Source: Treponema sp. (GTDB lineage Bacteria > Spirochaetota > Spirochaetia > Treponematales > Treponemataceae). From it: DNA of 26,247 nucleotides. Below the pieces are notes generated by a model. It was given only the letters and a program-made list of their open reading frames with translations. It searched no databases and was not told the origin of the DNA. This document shows, one piece after another, positions 14,082-20,004 of this stretch (position 1 is the first letter of the stretch; each line of letters opens with the position of its first letter). The stretch is from the NCBI GenBank assembly GCA_024691105.1, contig JAILNY010000004.1, positions 1-26,247 on the forward strand, given 5' to 3'. The translations under genes were made by a program, and so were the position numbers.

Positions 14082-15179
14082 TTATTCAAAATCTTCTTTC
14101 TGGACTCCGGCGCCAGAAGTTACATCGTGTAAAAGTTTTTTTCCTATTGTTGATTCGTAGTATTCCGGTGAAATACCAACTGACAGAATTTTTTCTGTTC
14201 TTAAAACTGCGATGTCGGCCTCTGTAATTACATGGTTGGCTTTTAACTCTGTCATATAGTGAAGGCTTCTGTTTGTGCGCCCATAATTTGCTTTTTCTGA
14301 TGGAGCAAGTTCTTTAATTCCATTGCCTAAAACAGCAGTGATTCTTTTTTCTCCAAACTGTTCTGTAAGCTGTGCGATAATACGCTCGCGTCCGATTTTT
14401 TTACCGTAGTGTTTGATTGATGCTTCTGCTTGTTTTACAGTATGGCACATAAAACCAAACTGTTCAGGTTCTAACGCCACAGGGTCATCAAGACCCGATG
14501 TCTTTTTACTTAAAGTGATATGTTTTTCTATACAGGTTCCGCCGCAGGCAATACTTAGGACAGGGACTAAAATCGGATCAAGACTGTGGTCACTTACGCC
14601 ACAAGAAATGTCAAAAGTCTTTGAAAGAGTTGTGATAAGATTGAGGTTGTATTCTTCTTCCGGCGATGGATAGCATGTGATGCAGTGGAGAAGTGTAAGA
14701 TTTTCTTTTCCGAGAATGTCGATGGCTTTTTTTATGTCTTCAAGAGTTGAGACTCCGCTTGAAATTATTACAGGAATTTTATTTTTCTGCTCGGCGCGGA
14801 ATTTTGCAAGGGCCTTTAACATAGGGTAATGATTAAGCTCGGGAGATGCAATTTTTATGGCATCGGTTTTTGTGTGCAAAAGTTCATCAAGACTTTTTAA
14901 GCCAAAAGGTGAACAGATAAATTTTTTATTTTTTGAATGAACGTAATCTATCAGTTCTTCATAAAACGAAATCGGGCATTCAAGTTTTTTAAATCGGTCG
15001 TAAAGCGGAATACGCCCTGTAGGTAAATCTACAAAGCCCGTGTCCGGATGGAGAATTTCGTCTGCATATACCCATTGAAATTTAATATAGTCTGCACCTG
15101 CGTCACAGGCTGCATCAATTAATTTTTTTGCTTTTTCTTTTGAACCTTCATGAGAGGTTCCAATTTCTGCTATAATCAT
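14082..15179 (-). CDS. neuB: NeuB-family sialic-acid-type synthase
   Basis: NeuB enzymes condense phosphoenolpyruvate with an amino-sugar to make nine-carbon acids (N-acetylneuraminate, legionaminate or pseudaminate) for surface or flagellar glycans. The 365 residues comprise a TIM barrel (IIAEIGTSHEGS at the start, KFQWVYADEIL, CSPFGLKSLDEL, KIASPELNHYPML, ISSGVSTLEDI, LHCITCYPSPEEEYN, CGVSDHSLD, IEKHITLSKKTSGLDDP) and a C-terminal antifreeze-like SAF domain (RSLHYMTELKANHVITEADI, then SPEYYESTIGKKL). No cytidylyltransferase or epimerase gene lies nearby, so which acid is made is open. The ribosome site is weak. It lies 28 bases after the nuclease-like gene and may share its transcript. Confidence 0.9.
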   Translation of the reverse strand: MIIAEIGTSHEGSKEKAKKLIDAACDAGADYIKFQWVYADEILHPDTGFVDLPTGRIPLYDRFKKLECPISFYEELIDYVHSKNKKFICSPFGLKSLDELLHTKTDAIKIASPELNHYPMLKALAKFRAEQKNKIPVIISSGVSTLEDIKKAIDILGKENLTLLHCITCYPSPEEEYNLNLITTLSKTFDISCGVSDHSLDPILVPVLSIACGGTCIEKHITLSKKTSGLDDPVALEPEQFGFMCHTVKQAEASIKHYGKKIGRERIIAQLTEQFGEKRITAVLGNGIKELAPSEKANYGRTNRSLHYMTELKANHVITEADIAVLRTEKILSVGISPEYYESTIGKKLLHDVTSGAGVQKEDFE

Positions 15180-15207
15180 TTTTTATTTTTCCGGACTAAA
15201 GATTGCA

Positions 15208-16071
15208 TTATTCAAGTTCTGTTTTAAGTTTTAGTACTTGTTCAAGAGAAAGACCTATTGCATTTGAAATTTCTTCTGGTGTTAATGAATTAAGTTTGAG
15301 AAGATTTGTAGCCGCTTCAATGGCTTTTGCTTCTTTTCCGTCGGCAAAAGCTTCTTCCTGTTTAACGGCAATGTCCATTTTGTAATCATATTTTGCGCAC
15401 AGCATGTTTATGACCTCCCGCGATTTTCGGTCCAGGTAATCCGTAAGGATTCCCTGTGCCATCGCTTTTTCGATTGCCTTTTTAAATGAATATTTTGGAA
15501 AACGTTTGTTGTAAGTCTGTTCGACAATTTCGATAAACTGGCAATACTGTTTAAGAATATCACAGTTTTTTGCAATCGGCAATAATCGGGAGTCTGAACA
15601 GTTCTTAACTTTTACAACAAGTTCAAGTTTGCTTGGATCCTTTGTATAGAAAGCATCGGACAGTTTTAGTTCCTGTTCCTGAGGAATTTTATCTTTACCG
15701 ACATAGACTACATAAAAGTCGGGGTTTGGAATTTTATAAACTTTTTCGGCATAACGCTGTCTTGACGGGACTATTTCCTCGTAAATTCGGGTGACGTATT
15801 CAAGACAGCGGAAAGGCATATTTTGGTTTATCGTAGACTGGTGTTCTACCACTATGATAAGTTTTCCGTCAATTTCCCAGCTGACATCGTTGTTAAAAGT
15901 TTTGTAAAGCGACTGCTCAATAACCTTGCGTTCAAGCGAAACTTTGTCCAGCTTGTAATCGTTGCCGGAGAGTGCATTATAAAGGTCAAGAAAGTTTTTC
16001 TTTCCGTCGCGGTCACTGCCAAACAAATCTGTAAAAACAGAATCCTTGTACTTTCGGTTAAATAAAGCCAT
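15208..16071 (-). CDS. Rpn-family PD-(D/E)XK nuclease / transposase-like protein
   Basis: This 287-residue protein belongs to the PD-(D/E)XK group often labelled Rpn recombination-promoting nuclease or PD-(D/E)XK transposase. It opens with a typical FKYKDSVFTDLFG-like start (NRKYKDSVFTDLFGSDRDGK). The active-site strand pair is visible as NDVSWEIDGKLIIVVEHQST, with Asp, Glu and Gln placed as in the family. It continues FRCLEYVTRIYE and DFYVVYVG, and has the usual helical C-terminus ending in an AIGLSLEQVLKLK repeat. GAGGTAA upstream of the ATG (minus strand) is a good ribosome site. These genes are multicopy in many Treponema genomes. I see no terminal inverted repeats, so this is not a demonstrable insertion sequence. 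Confidence 0.86.
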   Translation of the reverse strand: MALFNRKYKDSVFTDLFGSDRDGKKNFLDLYNALSGNDYKLDKVSLERKVIEQSLYKTFNNDVSWEIDGKLIIVVEHQSTINQNMPFRCLEYVTRIYEEIVPSRQRYAEKVYKIPNPDFYVVYVGKDKIPQEQELKLSDAFYTKDPSKLELVVKVKNCSDSRLLPIAKNCDILKQYCQFIEIVEQTYNKRFPKYSFKKAIEKAMAQGILTDYLDRKSREVINMLCAKYDYKMDIAVKQEEAFADGKEAKAIEAATNLLKLNSLTPEEISNAIGLSLEQVLKLKTELE

Positions 16072-16266
16072 ATGCTTACCTCGTTTGTAAAAATTTCAGA
16101 AACTTAAATGCAACCGGCAGAGTAGTCGTGCACGCGGTAAAAATTCCTGCACTGTATTCATACTTTTTTTAATTAAAAAATGTTCGCTTTTCTTTGGGAA
16201 AAGTTGAAAAATTTTTAGGATTTTGATATTTTATGTGCAGATCTTTGACAAAAATGTGAGTTCTGA

Positions 16267-16947
16267 GAAGCATGGCTTAATCACATCAATAGCAATTGTT
16301 ATCACTACGTCGCTAATAATCCGATTAAGTATACCGACCCGGATGGAAAAGCCTTTTTTCTGCTAACAGGTGGTATTGGAGCTGGTATTGGTGGCATCTA
16401 TGGTGTTTATAAAGAATATAAAGATACCAAATCTATTGACCTTAAAAAAGCTGCCTTAGAAATTGGTAAAGATATGTTAATTGGTGGCGCAGTTGGAATG
16501 GGTGCAGGAGCTGCAACATCATTAATATTAACAGGCTCTGCAACTGCAAGTACAACTACGGTTATTGCAAGTGCAAAAGTTGCTGCAACAGCCACAACTA
16601 CAGTTACCGGAACCGCAACGGGCACGGGAATAGGTGTTTACTCTTCTTCTGAAAAGCTGATATTTGATTTTGATCCATCAAAAATAATGGGACATATTTT
16701 TTCTGCTGACCATATTAAAAATGGAATAATGAATTTAGGTAATTCCACAATAGATATTTTTAATAAAATTCAAACTTTTGTAAGTAATGTTGATTCAAGA
16801 AAAGTAAAAGAAGGTTCAAACTTCATGATCAAAAGTATTAATGGTATTCAAACTACAATACGCTTCTTTGTGAAAGATAGTAAAGTTATAAGTATTGATG
16901 CGTTCATCGGAACTTCTAATAGAATTTTAGGAAATTTGGTCGATTAA
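16267..16947 (+). pseudogene. 5'-truncated RHS core fragment with polymorphic toxin tip
   Basis: The reading frame starts after in-frame stops (TGA at 16246 and 16264) and first encodes the end of an RHS core: NHINSNCYHYVANNPIKYTDPDGKA (split here at NCYHYVANNP and IKYTDPDGKA, 16279-16345). The YxYVxNNPxxYxDPDG pattern is diagnostic of the RHS-associated core. Next comes a Gly/Ala/Thr-rich pre-toxin stretch (16354-16640) and a compact C-terminal domain of about 85 residues (HIFSADHIKNGIMNLG to DAFIGTSNRILGNLVD). I cannot name that domain; its His-containing start and SR-N end would suit a small RNase, which is inference. No ATG, GTG or TTG occurs in frame before the ATG at 16474, which would give a 157-residue product without the core. 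It is best read as an orphan toxin module. Confidence 0.78.
16270..16299 (+). repeat. left copy of imperfect repeat flanking the toxin-immunity pair
   Basis: GCATGGCTTAATCACA followed by TCAATAGCAATTGT resembles 17577-17608: the TAATCACA, AATA and AATTG blocks are shared. This copy encodes the WLNHINSNC part of the RHS core. In AT-rich DNA such a match can arise by chance, so confidence is low. Confidence 0.35.
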
Positions 16948-16948
16948 T

Positions 16949-17566
16949 ATGAATTTTGAAGAAGTAAATTTATTTTTAAAAAATAAATATCTAACTAAAA
17001 AAACAACGGCAAATCTAGAAAAATATGTTTTAAGTGAATTATATGTACCGATTGCAGATTATCAAAATGCTGTACATTTAATAATTCAGGCTGACAAAGA
17101 ATTAATTTCACGTAAATTAATGTTTATTGAATTATTTATTTCAATTGAATATCTCCATTGTAAAAGTTATTACTACCATATTTTAAAAGATTCTATTTTT
17201 GATTTAACAGAAGAAGAAAAAGCATTGTTTTATTATCTAGAAGCCTTGTTGTTTATTCAAAATAATGAAAAAAGTGAAGAGGAAATAATAAAACTTCTTG
17301 ATAAATCCATTTCATATAAAGTTTCTTTTGTTGCGAATTATATTCAGCGAGCAAAATTTGAAAAAAATGAAAAGAATAAAATCAAATTATCTACTATTGC
17401 ATTTAAAAATATAAAACAAATTTTAACTATTAATGATTGTGAGAGTAATGATAATAATGACTTTTATTTTGATATAGATTTTTATATTGATTCGGAGATA
17501 AAACAGGTAATATTGACAGAACCTCAAGTTGAGATATTGTTTGGGGAATTTAATATATTGGAATAA
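16949..17566 (+). CDS. probable immunity protein for the RHS toxin tip
   Basis: This acidic, helix-rich cytoplasmic protein of 205 residues begins one base after the toxin stop codon. That position and size are typical of an immunity gene in a polymorphic toxin module. It shows repeated helical units (VHLIIQADKELISRKLMFIELF; EEKALFYYLEALLFIQNNEKS; EEEIIKLLDKSISYKVSFVANY), like TPR or other alpha-solenoid repeats, then an Asp/Asn-rich loop (DCESNDNNDFYFDIDFYID). I recognise no named Imm family. There is no signal peptide. The DNA is markedly AT-rich, like the toxin tip and unlike the genes on either side, which supports recent acquisition. No Shine-Dalgarno precedes the ATG; translation would rely on coupling to the toxin frame. 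Confidence 0.7.
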   Translation: MNFEEVNLFLKNKYLTKKTTANLEKYVLSELYVPIADYQNAVHLIIQADKELISRKLMFIELFISIEYLHCKSYYYHILKDSIFDLTEEEKALFYYLEALLFIQNNEKSEEEIIKLLDKSISYKVSFVANYIQRAKFEKNEKNKIKLSTIAFKNIKQILTINDCESNDNNDFYFDIDFYIDSEIKQVILTEPQVEILFGEFNILE

Positions 17567-17576
17567 TTTAATATAT

Positions 17577-17608
17577 GCATTCGCACTAATCACACAAATA
17601 CAAATTGA
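17577..17608 (+). repeat. right copy of imperfect repeat flanking the toxin-immunity pair
   Basis: GCATTCGCACTAATCACA followed by CAAATACAAATTGA mirrors 16270-16299, with 16 of 20 bases equal over the AATCACA...AATTG core. It lies 11 bases after the immunity gene. Within it AATCACA (17588-17594) also pairs with TGTGATT (17609-17615). Confidence 0.35.
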
Positions 17609-17851
17609 TGTGATTTAACACAACAGAAAACTAATTACATCCAAAAAAATCATTTTTTCACTTTTTTTTCATTATTGGTTATATTTTTTTACAACTATTT
17701 AGATGATATATGTATGGGATTTTAAAGGAAGCTGGTAGTTTTCCCTTTGGATACGTTTTCTCCTGGCTGCCTGTTTTCTCATTTGGGTGCTCCTCTTGAT
17801 AAAGTCCTTGAAGCACTTTCTTTAGTTTACTCTGAAGCCTAGCAAAATTCC

Positions 17852-17880
17852 TTGCTTTATAACCTTTCCGGATTTATAAT
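17852..17880 (+). promoter_or_regulatory. promoter of the small membrane-protein gene
   Basis: TTGCTT (17852-17857), a 17-base spacer and a consensus TATAAT (17875-17880). The predicted start site lies near 17887, giving a leader of about 78 bases before the ATG at 17965. Confidence 0.75.
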
Positions 17881-17887
17881 TATATTA

Positions 17888-17944
17888 ATGCGGGGTGCGT
17901 TGTGTGCCCTGGCACTGAACTGGAGCCTGAGGGCTCAAAAATAA
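17888..17944 (+). CDS. possible 18-residue leader peptide
   Basis: An ATG seven bases after the TATAAT box opens MRGALCALALNWSLRAQK and stops at TAA 17942-17944, four bases before the AGGAGG of the next gene. The distance from -10 to ATG equals that of the apparently leaderless genes in this window, so it could be translated from the transcript's first base. It is rich in Leu and Ala and uses CTG codons, which are uncommon around it. It spans the hairpin 17906-17934. Whether it is really translated cannot be told from sequence. Confidence 0.35.
   Translation: MRGALCALALNWSLRAQK
17906..17934 (+). promoter_or_regulatory. 5' leader hairpin
   Basis: GCCCT+GGC (17906-17913) pairs with GCC (17925-17927) and AGGGC (17930-17934), leaving a two-base bulge and an 11-base loop. 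It ends 13 bases before the AGGAGG ribosome site. With no U-run after it, it is not a plain terminator; translational control is more likely. Confidence 0.45.
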
Positions 17945-17964
17945 ATCAGGAGGCTGTTTAGAAA

Positions 17965-18372
17965 ATGGCAAAAACACAGTATTCATTTGGAAGATTACTT
18001 CTTCAGATCGCATTGGGAGCTATGCTCGCTGTTGGTGGTATCTGGGCTTTAATGGGAGGCGGTGATTTTGGTTGCACTGCTTTAAGTGCAGTATTTCACG
18101 GTGACGCATTAAAGATCTGTAAAATCATTTTTGGTGTAGTTGAACTCCTTGCAGGAATTTTCCTTATTATCGAATTATTTGCAGGTGACATCTTTGGCAA
18201 GCTCGACAATGTTCTTATGCTCATTGTCTGGATTGTCTGGATTTGTGCAATTGTTCTTGGGGACTTCCTTTCTAGTGGTGGACTTTTCAAAGCAGGCTTC
18301 TCATGGGCTTGGCTTTATACATTTGCTTCGCACTTGATCGTTCTTGGAGCAATGTTCAATTTGAATGACTAA
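17965..18372 (+). CDS. four-helix small membrane protein, 135 aa
   Basis: This unrecognised inner-membrane protein has four hydrophobic segments: about 10-30 (LLLQIALGAMLAVGGIWALM), 50-70 (CKIIFGVVELLAGIFLIIEL), 80-98 (LDNVLMLIVWIVWICAIVLG) and 111-131 (FSWAWLYTFASHLIVLGAMF). Size and layout are like DoxX or other small four-helix families, but no diagnostic motif is present. A strong AGGAGG (17948-17953) lies 11 bases before the ATG. The gene has its own TATAAT promoter and structured leader, and a good terminator follows, so it is a one-gene unit. Codon use is unlike the AT-rich immunity gene beside it and suggests a well-expressed native gene. Confidence 0.78.
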   Translation: MAKTQYSFGRLLLQIALGAMLAVGGIWALMGGGDFGCTALSAVFHGDALKICKIIFGVVELLAGIFLIIELFAGDIFGKLDNVLMLIVWIVWICAIVLGDFLSSGGLFKAGFSWAWLYTFASHLIVLGAMFNLND

Positions 18373-18398
18373 TTTAGTTTTTTGAATAGAACCTAAGA

Positions 18399-18447
18399 AA
18401 GCGGCTTTCTTTATTGAAGTATAATTCACAAGAAAGCTGCTTTTTTT
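18399..18447 (+). terminator. rho-independent terminator
   Basis: AAGCGGCTTTCTT (18399-18411) pairs with AAGAAAGCTGCTT (18430-18442) over 13 bases with one G-U. An 18-base loop separates the arms and a T-run follows (18441-18447). It ends the transcript of the small membrane-protein gene and stands 27 bases before the cyclase start. Confidence 0.88.
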
Positions 18448-18473
18448 GTTGTAATTTAAAAATCGGGAAAAAT

Positions 18474-19880
18474 ATGTTAAGTTTTTTAAGTCAGTATCAG
18501 TTAAATTTAATGCTCGCTTTGGAAGGAATCTGCGGTATTATTGCGTTCCTTGTTATGCTGACAAAGAACCTTTGTCCTGCACGAAAGTTTTCGATTTTCT
18601 TTATTGAAGTAAATTCATTTCTGCTGATTCTTTCCAATCGTCTTGGAGTTATTTATATCGGTCAGCCGGGAGATTTTGCCTGGTGGATTTCGCGTAGTGC
18701 AAAATTCGGCTCATATCTTTTTGCACTTACAGTTATTTATTCATTCAATGTTTTTTTATGTGATCTTATCAAGCATGAATGTGGTGCTAAAAAAATTCCT
18801 CTTATATTAAAAATAACAAAACTTGTATTGTTGCTTGGCGTTTGTGTCTTAATTGTTTCGCAGTTTACAGGTTTTTATTATACTTTTGATGACGCAAATA
18901 ATTATCATCGCGGAAGTGGACGTACGATAGCGTATCTGTTCAGCCTTGTGTCTTTGGCGTTACAGCTTATATGTGTAATTCAGTATTATAAAAAAATTCC
19001 ACGGAAAATAAAAATTCCAATTATGCTTTTTATAATAATTCCATGTATTGCAGTTACTATGCAGGGCGTTTGGAAAGGTCTTTATCTTGGTGTGATGACG
19101 ACGGTTGGAATGTCGATCGTTTTGTATGTGTTTATTATTCAGGAAATGAATGAAGAAGTTGAACGTGCACATAAACTTGAAGTTGAATTATTAAAGCGTT
19201 ATAAAAAAGAGCTTGAGCATACTGTTGAAATTCGTACTCACGAATTAAAAGTTGCAAATCAAAAAGCTGCAAGGCTTTTGTTGAATATTCTTCCGAGTGA
19301 CATCGCGAGGGAACTTACTGAACATCCTGGTCATGTTATTTCAAAAAAATATCCTAATGCTACGGTTTTGTTTACGGATATTGTCGGCTTTACAAAGATG
19401 AGCAGTTTGATGTCGGCTGAGCAGACGGTTACTATGTTGAATAAAATGGTGTCGATTTTTGACGATCGTGCAAAACGTGAAGGCATAGAAAAAATTAAGA
19501 CAATCGGTGATGCTTACATGGCGGCAACAGGTCTTACAGAAAATTCAGGTTCTGACAGTGCTGTAAAGATGATCCGTTTTGCAAAAGGTCTTATAGAAGA
19601 TGTCAAAAAATTTAATGAAACACTTTCTGTTAAACTTGAGATTCGTATCGGAATAAATTCTGGTGAACTTGTTGCAGGTGTAATTGGAAAGACAAAGTTT
19701 ATTTACGATGTCTGGGGCGATACGGTAAATGTTGCAAGCAGGATGGAAAGTACCGGAGATGCGATGAGGGTTCATGTTTCTGAAGCGACATATATTCAGA
19801 CAAAGGATGCTTTTTCTTTTACGGATTGTGTTAAGGTAGAAGTAAAGGGTAAGGGCGAGATGAACTCTTACTATGTGTAA
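18474..19880 (+). CDS. membrane-bound class III adenylate cyclase
   Basis: This enzyme makes cyclic AMP from ATP. In 468 residues it has about six to seven hydrophobic segments (residues 8-222), a short coiled-coil linker (about 223-270) and a cyclase domain. All key residues are present: metal-binding Asp302 (LFTDIVGFT) and Asp346 (KTIGDAYM), adenine-selecting Lys342 and Asp412 (FIYDVWGD), and transition-state Asn419 and Arg423 (VNVASRMES). The Lys/Asp pair predicts ATP and not GTP. The membrane part is not a named sensor to me; it may sense a lipophilic ligand or partner. I chose ATG 18474, with GGGA upstream, over an in-frame TTG at 18414 that lies in the terminator loop. Spirochaetes commonly carry several such cyclases. 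Confidence 0.93.
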   Translation: MLSFLSQYQLNLMLALEGICGIIAFLVMLTKNLCPARKFSIFFIEVNSFLLILSNRLGVIYIGQPGDFAWWISRSAKFGSYLFALTVIYSFNVFLCDLIKHECGAKKIPLILKITKLVLLLGVCVLIVSQFTGFYYTFDDANNYHRGSGRTIAYLFSLVSLALQLICVIQYYKKIPRKIKIPIMLFIIIPCIAVTMQGVWKGLYLGVMTTVGMSIVLYVFIIQEMNEEVERAHKLEVELLKRYKKELEHTVEIRTHELKVANQKAARLLLNILPSDIARELTEHPGHVISKKYPNATVLFTDIVGFTKMSSLMSAEQTVTMLNKMVSIFDDRAKREGIEKIKTIGDAYMAATGLTENSGSDSAVKMIRFAKGLIEDVKKFNETLSVKLEIRIGINSGELVAGVIGKTKFIYDVWGDTVNVASRMESTGDAMRVHVSEATYIQTKDAFSFTDCVKVEVKGKGEMNSYYV

Positions 19881-19910
19881 ATTTTTTTGAGCGCTTTTAT
19901 TCAACCTGGT

Positions 19911-19944
19911 AAAAAAAGACGGCCATCTTTTTTAGATGACCGTC
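19911..19944 (-). terminator. terminator of the export operon
   Basis: GACGGCCATCT (19918-19928) and AGATGACCGTC (19934-19944) pair with one C/A mismatch around a T loop. On the minus strand the hairpin is followed by seven U (complement of 19911-19917). It lies downstream of the outer-membrane protein gene and between convergent transcripts. Confidence 0.85.
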
Positions 19945-20004
19945 AAAGGGTTATGGACTTAAAATATATAAGATGGAATCAGAGGAATTTCCCTTATACC
20001 TGAA

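Larger units (their letters stand above)
17567..17964. other. 398-base gap between the immunity gene and membrane-protein gene
   Basis: The gap holds the right-hand repeat copy, an AT-rich stretch with poly-A/poly-T runs at 17641-17690 that might act as a weak terminator, and a pyrimidine-rich segment 17710-17830. That segment is open in all three + frames for 28-38 codons but has no convincing start, ribosome site or family motif. Then comes a strong promoter (17852-17880) and a structured leader with a possible 18-residue peptide. No RNA gene is recognisable. Confidence 0.5.

Noticed and set aside
14060..14110. Terminator between the convergent lipoprotein and neuB genes
   Set aside because: The stops abut and no stem with U-run is visible on either strand near the junction.
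15208..16071. Complete insertion sequence around the PD-(D/E)XK gene
   Set aside because: No terminal inverted repeats or target-site duplication could be seen around the gene.
845..16135. Possible shared repeat CGTGC(AC)GACTAC at about 865-875 and on the minus strand near 16117-16130
   Set aside because: The match is only about 11 bases with an indel, and the first copy is coding (SCDY). Most likely chance.
17888..17964. Known riboswitch, SRP RNA or 6S RNA in the leader of the 17965 gene
   Set aside because: None of the conserved cores that I know for these RNAs is present; the leader is too short for most.
18414..18473. In-frame TTG at 18414 as start of the cyclase
   Set aside because: It lies in the loop of the preceding gene's terminator and yields a Cys-rich, non-conserved-looking extension.
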